In this document: piece by piece, positions 53,278-61,754 of the stretch
Position numbering within the stretch: position 1 is the stretch's first letter
Layout: each line of letters begins with the position of its first letter
DNA from: Burkholderiales bacterium
GTDB taxonomy: Bacteria > Pseudomonadota > Gammaproteobacteria > Burkholderiales > Burkholderiaceae_E
DNA: 64,000 bases
Assembly: GCA_003577305.1 (NCBI GenBank)
Contig: QEVL01000002.1
Coordinates: forward strand, 124,001-188,000
Direction: 5' to 3'
Position numbers and translations under genes: made by a program
Notes under the pieces: generated by a model
Told to the model about the DNA's origin: nothing
The model's input: only the letters and a program-made list of their open reading frames with translations
Database searches by the model: none

Positions 53278-54990
53278 TCACTTCTGCACGAGGTAGTCCG
53301 GCGAGGCCATGACCAGGAAGATCGCCAGCTTCACGCGGTTCAGCCGCGCAGTCGCGGCCGACTGCGCGTTCGTGCCGGACACGGCGACCGAGCCGACCGC
53401 GTCGATGACCTGGGCCCGCAACTCGGGCGACATCTCGCCGGCGATCAGCATTGCGCCGATGCGTTCGACCAGCGCGTCGGGCCGCTCGGCCAGGCCGACC
53501 ATCTCGGCATAGTCGGGCTGCACGTCGCGCGGACTGCCGCTGCCGATGCCGCCCGAGATCACGTTGCGCAGCGTGTTCAGATAGCCGGCGACCGACAACT
53601 CGTGCGTGATCTGCATCTCCGGCGCGACCATCCCCGCAGCCGCGATGTCGGTGTTCGGCGGCACGTAGCCGGGCCGATAGAAGTTGAATACCGACGGCGA
53701 GCGCATCGGAGTCTGGCCGAGGCTCGTGCTCGGGTTATCGGTGTTGCCGATCAGGAAACGGCCGGAGGCCGAGCGCGCGCCGAACGCACGCATCCAGTGC
53801 GCAATGCGCAGCACCGGCTCGCGCAGCTTGCCGTAGTCGGTCGCGCCCGGAACCGGGCTGCGCGCCTCGGGATCGAGCAGCACCGCCCGGATCACCGCCT
53901 TCATGTCGCCGCGCACGCCCGAACCGTTGTCGTCGAAGGCCGACGCGACGCGTGCGACGTATCCGGGCGACGGGTTGCTGGTCACCATCCGCTGGATCAG
54001 TTGCTTGCCGATGAACGGGCCGACGTTCGGGTGCGCGAACAGACGATCGAGCGCGATCCGCAGGCTGGCCTCCGGATCGGCGCTCGCCTGCGCCGGCACC
54101 ACGGTGCCCAGGAACCGCTTCTCGGAAGTGGAGTGGAACTTCGGGTACGGCTGCATCGGCTGCACATCGCGCTCGGCCCAGGCGTCGCCGCCGAAGAAGC
54201 GCTTGTCCGACTTGTCGGGGCCAGCCCAGCTCCAGCCGGTGAAGACCTTCGCCAGCCCGCTCACGTCCTCGTTGGTGTAGGTCTCGATCGGTTCGTTGCG
54301 GCTGTCCAGCCTCACCGTGCCGTCCGGGTTCAGTTCGTACAGGCCGATCGTGAACAGCTGCATCACCTCGCGTGCGTAGTTCTCGTCGGGCACCCGGCCG
54401 CGCGACGGATCTTCCTTCTGGTTGCGCAGGTGCGAGAGGTACAGGCCCATCATCGGGTGCAGCGACACGTCCTGCAGCAGCGTGCGGAAGTTGCCGAACG
54501 CGTTGCGCCCGAGCATGTCGAGATAGCTCGCGACGCCGCGCGGGTACTGTCCGACCGCGCCGTCGGCCAGCGACACGACGAAGATCTGCGACAGCGCGAA
54601 CGCCACGCGGTGCCGCAACACGCCGTCGCCGGCCACTGCGGTACGCCAGAAGCTCTCGTAGACCCAGTTCTGCTGGTTCACCGACTGGCCCGCGAGCTTC
54701 GCGGTGTCGATCTGCGAATCCACGTACGTCTGGTGCCGGTCCTGCCGCAGCGAATACTGCTCGCCGATCCAGGCCGAAAAACCGATCCTCCGGGTCCGGT
54801 CGATCTCGGCCTGCGATCCGCCGAAGCCGGCCTGCGACAGGAACCGCACCACGTCCTTCTGCGCCGGCTGCTGGTCCTTCGGAAGGGTGGGCGGCTCGCC
54901 TGGTCCGTCGCCTGCCCCGCACGCGGCCAGCACCCAGGACAGGGCCGCGATCTGCGCGCCGACCATGACGCGCCTGAACATCGGTCTCAT
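53278..54990 (-). CDS. DUF1800 lipoprotein
   Basis: The protein has 570 residues from ATG 54990; the frame is open 40 codons earlier but without a lipoprotein signal there. A lipobox L-A-A-C ends the signal peptide. DUF1800 features include R-F-L-S-Q-A-G-F-G-G, M-L-G-R-N-A-F-G-N-F, E-N-Y-A-R-E-V-M-Q-L-F-T-I-G and R-S-P-S-V-F-N-F-Y-R-P-G-Y. It forms an operon with the DUF1501 gene downstream. Roles proposed for such pairs concern extracellular matrix or cell-surface material, not proven. Confidence 0.92.
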   Translation of the reverse strand: MRPMFRRVMVGAQIAALSWVLAACGAGDGPGEPPTLPKDQQPAQKDVVRFLSQAGFGGSQAEIDRTRRIGFSAWIGEQYSLRQDRHQTYVDSQIDTAKLAGQSVNQQNWVYESFWRTAVAGDGVLRHRVAFALSQIFVVSLADGAVGQYPRGVASYLDMLGRNAFGNFRTLLQDVSLHPMMGLYLSHLRNQKEDPSRGRVPDENYAREVMQLFTIGLYELNPDGTVRLDSRNEPIETYTNEDVSGLAKVFTGWSWAGPDKSDKRFFGGDAWAERDVQPMQPYPKFHSTSEKRFLGTVVPAQASADPEASLRIALDRLFAHPNVGPFIGKQLIQRMVTSNPSPGYVARVASAFDDNGSGVRGDMKAVIRAVLLDPEARSPVPGATDYGKLREPVLRIAHWMRAFGARSASGRFLIGNTDNPSTSLGQTPMRSPSVFNFYRPGYVPPNTDIAAAGMVAPEMQITHELSVAGYLNTLRNVISGGIGSGSPRDVQPDYAEMVGLAERPDALVERIGAMLIAGEMSPELRAQVIDAVGSVAVSGTNAQSAATARLNRVKLAIFLVMASPDYLVQK

Positions 54991-55128
54991 GAGACCCCCG
55001 CATCGCCGAGCCGGGGCGCGGATCGCTTCGGTTGCGGCGCCTTCCCCGTGTCGCGCGAACGATCTCAAATCGGCGTGACGGATTTCCCGCGTTCGCCGAC
55101 CGACGGCCAACCGCGCCGGACGAGCGGA

Positions 55129-55776
55129 TCAGGGTGCAGGTCGACCCGCCTGTGCGATCACCCAGTCCTGCACGTCGTCGAGCAATCGCCCCAGCGCCCG
55201 TCCGAATGCGGCGACGGCCTGCGAGGCCGATTCGCTCGCCAGCGGCTCGACCTGCCCGAACCGGCGGCGGCCGATCGTGCGGCGTGCTGCACGGTCGACG
55301 AGTTCGGCCACCAGTTCGATGCGTGCCACGCCGGGCGGTGCCAGGTCGTCGTGGTAGAGCTGCTCGAGTTGCAGCTCGAGCAGCCAGTCGCCACGCACCG
55401 GTGCAGTCGCGGAGGCGACGTCGGCGAAGGCGCCGCTCGCCACGAGCCGCCGTGCGAGCAGGCGTGCGATGCGCGCCGCCGGCCGCTCGGTCCAGCCGGC
55501 GAACTGGTAGCTGGCGCGAGCGCCGGGCGCGCGACTGTAGGCGATCGTGGTGCCGTCGAGAAACGCGTTGGCCGCAACGCCGTCGACCAGCAACGTGCGC
55601 GCTCCCTCCCCGGCGACGGCACCGGCGTTCGCGCGTGGGACCACCGGCGCCGGATCATCGAGTTCATACCGCAGGCGAACTGGCGCCTGGCCCGGTCCGA
55701 TGCAGGCGGACAGCGCCACGGTGAGCGGCGCTGCACCGAACGCGCGCAGCAGGCGCCTGCGCGACGCGGCCGTCAT
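55129..55776 (-). CDS. ABC-type transport auxiliary lipoprotein (PqiC/LptE-like)
   Basis: The protein has 215 residues. A lipoprotein signal has lipobox L-S-A-C. The ABC_trans_aux fold shows Y-E-L, L-L-V-D-G-V, I-A-Y-S-R, then Y-Q-F-A-G-W-T-E-R-P-A. Such outer-membrane lipoproteins complete MCE transporters of the Pqi/YrbC class, taking the place of MlaA/MlaC in this operon. ATG 55776 overlaps the MlaD-like stop. Confidence 0.9.
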   Translation of the reverse strand: MTAASRRRLLRAFGAAPLTVALSACIGPGQAPVRLRYELDDPAPVVPRANAGAVAGEGARTLLVDGVAANAFLDGTTIAYSRAPGARASYQFAGWTERPAARIARLLARRLVASGAFADVASATAPVRGDWLLELQLEQLYHDDLAPPGVARIELVAELVDRAARRTIGRRRFGQVEPLASESASQAVAAFGRALGRLLDDVQDWVIAQAGRPAP

Positions 55777-56741
55777 TGCAGCTTCTCCCCGGGCCCGAGC
55801 TGGTCCGGCGAAGGCCCGAGCAGCGCGGCGCGCGGATCCCGAAACTGCTCGGCCGCGCGCGCCAACTGCTCGGCGCCGTGCCGCAACTCGCGGGCGGTGG
55901 CCCGCAATTCGAGTGCGCCCGCATCGGCGGTGGCATCGAGCCGCTGCGCGATCGCAGCGGAGTCGCGCTCGAGCGCCTTCGCGGCTGCCGAGAGATCGGC
56001 GAGCGTCGCCTGCGTCTGCCGGCCCAGCGGCTGCATCTCGCGCAGCAGCGTGCTGCCGTCGCTGGCCACCTGGCCGATCGACGCGGCGACCTCGCGGCTG
56101 GAGCGCTGCATCGCGAGCGCCGTCGCGCGGATGTCGTCGGCCGCGACGTCGAGCCGTTGCAGCCGCTGGTCGAGCCCGTTGGCGAGGTCGCGCACCGCGG
56201 CGATCGCGCCGATCAGCGTCTCGCGGTTCCGCGCGTTCAGCAACTGCTCGAGGTTCGCGAGCGCGCCCTCGCCGGTCACCGTGAGCCGGCTGAGCGCGCC
56301 GGCGATCTGCTCGAGGTCGGAAGTGCCCTCCGGAACCACCGGATAGCGCTCGCCCGCGGGCACCTCGACGAGTTCGGGACCGGGCGTACCGGGCGTGACC
56401 AGGTCGATGCGCGCCAGCCCGGTGACCAGGTTGCGGGCGATCACCGCCTTGGTATTGCGGCTGACCGGCGTCTGGCGGTCGACACGCACGACGACCTCGA
56501 CGCGGTTGATGTTGTCGTGCGAGATCGAGTACTCCTGCACGCGGCCCACCTTCACGCCGCGCATGTTGACGTCGCTGCCGAGTTGCAGGCCGTCGAGCGA
56601 CTGTTTCTCGAAGTGGATCGAATAGAAGCGGTAGCTGGCAGCCCCGCCACCCTGCGCGAGCCACGCATAAGCGATGCCGACAGCCGCGATCAGGGCCAGC
56701 ACGATCGCACCCACCAGCGTGTACCGGGCTTCAGGCTCCAT
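55773..56741 (-). CDS. MCE-domain protein (MlaD-like)
   Basis: The protein has 322 residues. One N-terminal membrane helix is followed by the MCE domain with L-G-S-D-V-N-M-R-G-V-K-V-G-R-V. A long helical C-terminal part follows (about 130-300) with repeated Ala/Leu heptads, which can form the periplasmic tunnel. MlaD-type proteins form hexamers that ferry phospholipids. It overlaps the ATPase stop upstream by 11 nt and the lipoprotein start downstream by 4 nt. Confidence 0.92.
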   Translation of the reverse strand: MEPEARYTLVGAIVLALIAAVGIAYAWLAQGGGAASYRFYSIHFEKQSLDGLQLGSDVNMRGVKVGRVQEYSISHDNINRVEVVVRVDRQTPVSRNTKAVIARNLVTGLARIDLVTPGTPGPELVEVPAGERYPVVPEGTSDLEQIAGALSRLTVTGEGALANLEQLLNARNRETLIGAIAAVRDLANGLDQRLQRLDVAADDIRATALAMQRSSREVAASIGQVASDGSTLLREMQPLGRQTQATLADLSAAAKALERDSAAIAQRLDATADAGALELRATARELRHGAEQLARAAEQFRDPRAALLGPSPDQLGPGEKLQ

Positions 56742-57501
56742 GGGAAGATCCCTCCGCGAGCATTCTACGGTTCTCGAAGTACGAGCGTATCCACGGGTCT
56801 GGATTCGCGGCCACCTGGGCGAGCGTACCGTCGGCGATCACCCGGCCCTGCCCCAGCACCACCACCCGTTGCGCGATCGACACGAGCGTGTCGAGGTCGT
56901 GCGTCACCAGCAGCACGGTGATCCCCAGGTCGCGACACAGCGACGCGAGCAGCCTGTCGAACGCGCGCGCGGTGATCGGGTCCAGCCCCGCGGTCGGTTC
57001 GTCGAGGAACAGCACTTCGGGCTCGAGCGCGAGCGCGCGGGCGATCGCCGCACGCTTGCGCATGCCTCCGGAGAGCTCGCTGGGCCGCTTCGTGCCGACC
57101 TGCGGCGCCAGACCGGCCATCGACAGGCGCAGGTCGACCAGCGGGCCGACGAAGTGCGCGGGAATGCCGCCCTGCTCGCGCATCGGCGTGGCCACGTTCG
57201 CGGCGACGGTGAGCGAGGAGAACAGCGCGCCGTCCTGGAACATCACGCCGATCCGGCGCCGCAGCGCGGTCAGTTCACGTCCCGACGCCGCCCAGACGTC
57301 GGCGCCCAGCAGCCGGATGCGGCCCGCATCGGGTCGATGCAGCCCGATGATCTCGCGCAGGAGCACCGTCTTGCCGCTGCCGCTGCCGCCGACGAGCGCA
57401 ACCAGTTCGCCGCGTGCGATCCGCAGGTCGACGCCGTCGTGCACCTGCTGCACGCCGAAGCGCGTGCGCACCGCCTCGACCTCGATCACCGGCCCGCTCA
57501 A
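56731..57501 (-). CDS. MlaF-like ABC transporter ATP-binding protein
   Basis: The protein has about 256 residues. Walker A is G-G-S-G-S-G-K-T, the signature L-S-G-G-M-R-K-R-A-A-I-A-R-A-L and Walker B L-F-L-D-E-P-T-A-G-L-D. I took TTG 57501, which has GGAG 8 nt upstream and overlaps the permease stop (TTGA); GTG 57489 is the alternative and lacks a close ribosome site. It powers the MCE transporter of this operon. Confidence 0.9.
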   Translation of the reverse strand: MSGPVIEVEAVRTRFGVQQVHDGVDLRIARGELVALVGGSGSGKTVLLREIIGLHRPDAGRIRLLGADVWAASGRELTALRRRIGVMFQDGALFSSLTVAANVATPMREQGGIPAHFVGPLVDLRLSMAGLAPQVGTKRPSELSGGMRKRAAIARALALEPEVLFLDEPTAGLDPITARAFDRLLASLCRDLGITVLLVTHDLDTLVSIAQRVVVLGQGRVIADGTLAQVAANPDPWIRSYFENRRMLAEGSSHGA

Positions 57502-58634
57502 AGCCCGAGCTCCTGAAGGAGCACTGCGAACAGCGCGTCGAGCAGGATCACGGCGACGATCGCCTGCACGACGGTGGAAGTGGTGTTGATCCCGATCGAA
57601 CGGGTGTCGCGGCTCACCGACAGGCCCATGCGACATCCGATCACCGCGATGAACAGCGCGAACACGGGCGCCTTGGCCAGCCCGATCACGAAGTGACGCA
57701 GTGCAAGCGCGTCGCGCAGACGATCGACGAAAGTGGCCGGCGTGATGTCCAGCATGCGCTCCGCGATGACGATCGCGCCCAGCCCGCCCATCAGGTCACC
57801 GACGAACACCAGCAGCGGCAGCGACAGCACCAGCGCCAGCACGCGCGGCACCACCAGCACCTGCTCGGCCGAGAGCCCGAGCGTGCGGATCGCATCGATC
57901 TCCTCGGTCAGCTTCATCGTGCCCAGCTGTGCAGTGAACGCGGCGCCCGAGCGGCCGGCGACGATGGTGGCGACGATCAGAGGCGAGAACTCGCGCGTCA
58001 GCCCCAGCGCCACCCCGTCGACGACGAAAATGTTGGCCCCGTACTTCTCGGCCTGCAGGCCCAGCAGATAGGCGATCACGAGGCCGATCAGGAAGCTCAC
58101 CAGCGCGACCACCGGAATTGCGCTCACGCACACCTGCGCCAGTTGCGCAGCCAGTTCGCGCCCGCGCAGGATGCCCGGCCGTGCTGCCGCGCGCGCCAGC
58201 TCGACGATCACCCGGCCGAGGAAGTCGAGGTGGCCGTGCAGCAGTCCGGCCAGCCGCAGGCTCGAGGCGCCGAGCTGCCCCAGCGCACCGCGGCGCTGCT
58301 GCGGGGCCGCCGGCTGCAGTTCGGGCAGCCGCTGGCGCACGAGTTCCACGATGCGGGTCTGCGCGCCGCCGAAGCTGCGCAGGCCGATCTCCCGCGCCGG
58401 CACGCCGACCTGCGCCAGATGGCGCCACAGCAGCAACGCAGCTGCCGTGTCGATTTCGTGCAGGCGCGAGCCGTCGATCACGACCGGACGGCGCCAGCCA
58501 CCTGCCGCCGCCGGCAGCGCGCGCAATGCCGCATCGAGCTCGGCCAGGCGCGAGAGCCGCCAGCTGCCCGCCAGCGCGAGCACGCTGCCATCGGCACCGT
58601 GCTCGAGCAGGCAGCTGGCATCGGCTGGAGTCAT
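57498..58634 (-). CDS. MlaE-like permease with N-terminal STAS domain
   Basis: The protein has 378 residues. A STAS-like domain (about 1-105; V-V-I-D-G-S-R-L-H-E-I-D-T-A-A-A-L-L-L) is fused to an MlaE permease (about 130-375; V-A-L-V-S-F-L-I-G, T-E-E-I-D-A-I-R-T-L-G). In E. coli the STAS part is the separate MlaB. The operon order is permease, ATPase, MCE protein, lipoprotein, a complete lipid-transport machine except for MlaC. It starts at ATG 58634, divergent from the folate genes. Confidence 0.93.
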   Translation of the reverse strand: MTPADASCLLEHGADGSVLALAGSWRLSRLAELDAALRALPAAAGGWRRPVVIDGSRLHEIDTAAALLLWRHLAQVGVPAREIGLRSFGGAQTRIVELVRQRLPELQPAAPQQRRGALGQLGASSLRLAGLLHGHLDFLGRVIVELARAAARPGILRGRELAAQLAQVCVSAIPVVALVSFLIGLVIAYLLGLQAEKYGANIFVVDGVALGLTREFSPLIVATIVAGRSGAAFTAQLGTMKLTEEIDAIRTLGLSAEQVLVVPRVLALVLSLPLLVFVGDLMGGLGAIVIAERMLDITPATFVDRLRDALALRHFVIGLAKAPVFALFIAVIGCRMGLSVSRDTRSIGINTTSTVVQAIVAVILLDALFAVLLQELGL

Positions 58635-58751
58635 TGCGAAGGCGGCAGGGGCGGCGCTGCGGCGCCGCAGCGGATCTCGTCAGCCTTCGACAGTAACATA
58701 GGGGGCAGATGCGCACCGCGGGCCCGCGGTGCGCTGCAGACCGGGGGCCCG

Positions 58752-59393
58752 ATGAGCGACGAAACGGCGGCAGTTCCCGCGTGGGTGGCCTGGCGCCAGG
58801 CCGAGCGCCGCCGGTTGATCGCGGCACGGCTGGCGATGCCCGCAGCGGTGCGGCGCGAATGTGCGCGACTGATCTGCGCGGCGCTCGACCGCCTGCTGCC
58901 CGAACTCGGCGGATCGGTCGTCGCGGCCTACTGGCCGATCCGTGGCGAACCCGACCTGCGAGCGTGGATCGGGTCGATCCGCAGCCGCGGCGCGCGTTGC
59001 GCGCTCCCGGTCGTGGTCGCCCGAGGCGAACCGCTGGCGTTTCGCGAATGGCGCGCCGACGCCCGCCTGGTCCCGGGTGTCTGGAACATCCCGGAACCGG
59101 CCGACGGCGAGACGCTCGTCCCGCAGGTAGTGATCGCACCGGTGGTCGGCTACGACCGCCACGGCTATCGCCTCGGCTACGGCGGCGGCTATTACGACCG
59201 CACCCTCGCGGCCTGCGCGCCACGGCCCTTCGCGATCGGAGTCGGCTACCACGCCGCGGCACTCGCCGGCTTCGAGCCGCAGCCGCACGATGTGCCGATG
59301 GACGCGATCGTCGACGAGCGCGGAGCCAGCCTGCATCGCCAGGATCATCCCACCGATCTGCCCACTTTTCTGGTGGGACCCGAAAAACCTTGA
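58752..59393 (+). CDS. ygfA: 5-formyltetrahydrofolate cyclo-ligase
   Basis: The enzyme converts 5-formyl-THF and ATP to 5,10-methenyl-THF, rescuing a storage form of folate. It has 213 residues from ATG 58752 with GGGGG upstream. The signature G-Y-G-G-G-Y-Y-D-R is intact, as are L-R-L-I-A-A-R type N-terminal basic residues and A-Y-W-P-I-R-G-E-P-D-L. No 6S RNA gene is visible upstream, unlike in E. coli. The folate cluster that follows gives it a clear context. Confidence 0.94.
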   Translation: MSDETAAVPAWVAWRQAERRRLIAARLAMPAAVRRECARLICAALDRLLPELGGSVVAAYWPIRGEPDLRAWIGSIRSRGARCALPVVVARGEPLAFREWRADARLVPGVWNIPEPADGETLVPQVVIAPVVGYDRHGYRLGYGGGYYDRTLAACAPRPFAIGVGYHAAALAGFEPQPHDVPMDAIVDERGASLHRQDHPTDLPTFLVGPEKP

Positions 59394-59450
59394 CAGCCCA
59401 CTGCCGATCCACTCAAATCGGTCGTTGACAGGCAACGGGCTGGTACGGGT

Positions 59451-60857
59451 GTGCAGGTGGAGGCCGACACGCTGCTGCGCGAGATCGTCGAATACTGCCG
59501 CAGGGCAGGCGTCGCCGAGTCAACGTTCGGGCGATTCGCGGTCAACGACGGCAAGTTCGTCAACCGCCTGCGTGACGGCGGGCGGATCACGACGGCCACC
59601 GCCGAACGGGTGCGCCGGTTCATCGCCACCGACGCGCGTGCCGGCGCGCGCAACGGCCGGGGCTTCCTGATCGACGCGCCGCCCGGCGCGCCGCTGCCGC
59701 TGCCCCGCGTCGACCCGCAGGAGCCGCCTGCGCACGTCGACCGCAATTTCCGCTTCTTCGACAACCGGCAGAAGTACCAGCTCTTCGTCAGCACCTGCTC
59801 CGAGAAGGCGGTGGTGGCGCAGCGCGTCGCGATGGAGCTGGCCAACATACACCCGACACCGCCCGCGGTGCGCGTCTTCGACGCGGGCTTCGGCGACGGC
59901 ACGGTGCTGGTGCGCGTGATGCGCGCGATGCACAAGCGCTTTGCGACGATGCCGTTCTACATCGTCGGCAAGGAGATCAGCGTCGAGCACGTGCGACTCA
60001 CGCTCGAGAAGATGGCCGATCGGTTCTTCGAGCATCCGGCCACGGTGCTCGTGCTCACCAACATGAACTACACCGAGGCGCCGTCGCTCGCGCCCGCCTC
60101 GCTGGCCGCCGCCACCACGCTCGTCTGGCACGAGGTTGCGCTCACCGGTGCCACGTCGCACGAGTTCGAGGAGCAGATCGCGGCGCTCGGTCCGTTCCTC
60201 GCCGAGCACTGGCGCGTGAACATCGACCCGGCCACCGGCAACCCGGTGTACGCGCGACCCACGGTCCTGGTGCTGTATCGCGACGATCACCGCTTCCTGC
60301 TCGAATCGGTCATCCCCAGGCGCGGCGGCAGCGAGGCCGGCTACGACCTGGTCATCGCGTCGCAGCCGTACCGCGCGCGCGCCGACCTGCGCTTCAAGGC
60401 CTCGCGCGTGATCGCGCCGCTGGCGCGCAGCCTGGCTCCGGGCGGGCGGCTGCTGGCGATCCACTCGCGCGGCGACGACCCGGGGCTCGAGATCCTGCAG
60501 AAGATGTGGCCCGGCGAGAACCCGTTCATCCACGATCGCCACAAGATGCTCAAGGCGGTGAAGGAAGCGCTCGGCGCGGCCGCACGCGGCCTGAACTTCA
60601 ACGCCTATTCCGACGCGCGCTCGCTGTTTCGCTTCGACATGCACGCGCTGCCCACCGAACTGTCGGCGTCGATCGGCACGTCGATGCTGTTCGCCGCCTG
60701 GAACGCGGCCATCTACGTCGGCCAGATCGACGACGCCCGGCTCGAGAGCGCGATGGGCGACCGGCGCTACCTCGAGATTACCGGCGAGGTACTGCACCGC
60801 TACAGCGGGCTGTGGTTCCAGGACGAGTCGTACATCATTTCGCGGCATCGCGACTGA
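59451..60857 (+). CDS. HTH-like domain fused to a SAM-dependent methyltransferase
   Basis: The protein has 468 residues from GTG 59451. The first 60 residues look like a small helix-turn-helix or recognition domain (T-F-G-R-F-A-V-N-D-G-K-F-V-N-R-L, T-A-T-A-E-R-V-R-R-F). A class I methyltransferase follows, with motif I V-F-D-A-G-F-G-D-G at 142-150 and later Y-I-V-G-K-E-I-S-V-E. A third segment (about 300-460) contains Y-D-L-V-I-A-S-Q-P-Y-R-A-R-A and L-A-P-G-G-R-L-L-A-I-H-S-R-G-D. The substrate is unknown. Its operon partners, a methylene-THF-reductase-like gene and the nearby Fhs, suggest one-carbon traffic. Confidence 0.82.
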   Translation: MQVEADTLLREIVEYCRRAGVAESTFGRFAVNDGKFVNRLRDGGRITTATAERVRRFIATDARAGARNGRGFLIDAPPGAPLPLPRVDPQEPPAHVDRNFRFFDNRQKYQLFVSTCSEKAVVAQRVAMELANIHPTPPAVRVFDAGFGDGTVLVRVMRAMHKRFATMPFYIVGKEISVEHVRLTLEKMADRFFEHPATVLVLTNMNYTEAPSLAPASLAAATTLVWHEVALTGATSHEFEEQIAALGPFLAEHWRVNIDPATGNPVYARPTVLVLYRDDHRFLLESVIPRRGGSEAGYDLVIASQPYRARADLRFKASRVIAPLARSLAPGGRLLAIHSRGDDPGLEILQKMWPGENPFIHDRHKMLKAVKEALGAAARGLNFNAYSDARSLFRFDMHALPTELSASIGTSMLFAAWNAAIYVGQIDDARLESAMGDRRYLEITGEVLHRYSGLWFQDESYIISRHRD

Positions 60858-60868
60858 AGGACGCAGGC

Positions 60869-61750
60869 ATGGATCCCGGAGACGCGGCGATCGTCCGGCT
60901 CGCGCGCAACGCGTCGATCGAAACCTCCACCCGCAACGTCGCCGATGTCGGCGGCTACGCACGAATGCTGCCGTCCGGGAGCGACGTCTACATCACCTTC
61001 CTGCCGGGCACGCCTTACCATCACATCCTGAGCACCGCGACCCGGCTGCAGCAGGTCGGCCTGAATCCGGTCCCGCACCTGGCCGCCCGCCGCTTCGCGA
61101 GCGCCGCCGCAGTGGCCGACTTCCTCGAACGCTTGCGCGACCAGGCCGGCGTGACCCGTGTGCTGCTGGTGGCCGGCGACAGCGACGCTGCGGCCGGCCC
61201 CTTCGACTCGAGCCTGCAGGTTCTCGAGACCGGCGTGTTCGAGGCCTGCGCAATCCGCAGCATCGGCGTGGCCGCGTATCCCGAGGGCCACCGGCGCATT
61301 TCGCAGCAGGCGCTCGACGACGCGCTCGATCGCAAGATCCGGTACGCCGACGCGCACGGGCTCGAGTTGTTCGTGGTCTCGCAGTTCTGCTTCGAGCCGC
61401 AGCGCGTGCTCGACTGGCTCGTGCGGCTGCGTGCACGCGGAGTCACGGCCCCGGTGCGCATCGGCGTGGCCGGCCCGGCCACCGTGCGCACGCTGCTCGC
61501 CTACGCACTGCGCTGCGGAATCGGCACCTCGATGAAAGCGCTCGGATCGCAGCCGGTCTCGCTCACCCGCATGCTCGCGCGCCACGACCCCGACGACCTC
61601 GCACGCGCCATCGCGCCACGCGCCGCCGGGCTGGGCGTGGCCGGGCTGCACGTGTTCGCCTTCGGCAACTTCGCCGACTCCGCGCAGTGGCTGCGCGACG
61701 CCGCGGCAGGCCGCTGCGGCGCGGAAGCGCTCGACCCCGCTCGGCGCTGA
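60869..61750 (+). CDS. Methylenetetrahydrofolate reductase-like protein
   Basis: The protein has 293 residues from ATG 60869 with AAGGA upstream. It has the MetF TIM-barrel pattern: S-I-E-T-S near the start (Glu18, matching the catalytic Glu of MetF), V-P-H-L-A-A-R and L-L-V-A-G-D-S-D. The protein is diverged from standard MetF and lies 11 nt after the methyltransferase, so the two form one transcript. It may reduce or oxidise methylene/methyl-THF for a dedicated methyl-transfer route rather than serve general methionine synthesis. Confidence 0.8.
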   Translation: MDPGDAAIVRLARNASIETSTRNVADVGGYARMLPSGSDVYITFLPGTPYHHILSTATRLQQVGLNPVPHLAARRFASAAAVADFLERLRDQAGVTRVLLVAGDSDAAAGPFDSSLQVLETGVFEACAIRSIGVAAYPEGHRRISQQALDDALDRKIRYADAHGLELFVVSQFCFEPQRVLDWLVRLRARGVTAPVRIGVAGPATVRTLLAYALRCGIGTSMKALGSQPVSLTRMLARHDPDDLARAIAPRAAGLGVAGLHVFAFGNFADSAQWLRDAAAGRCGAEALDPARR

Positions 61751-61754
61751 CGGA

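Noticed and set aside
58635..58751. 6S RNA gene upstream of the 5-formyl-THF cyclo-ligase
   Set aside because: The gap is only 117 nt, too short for 6S RNA of about 180 nt, and shows no long hairpin with a central bubble.
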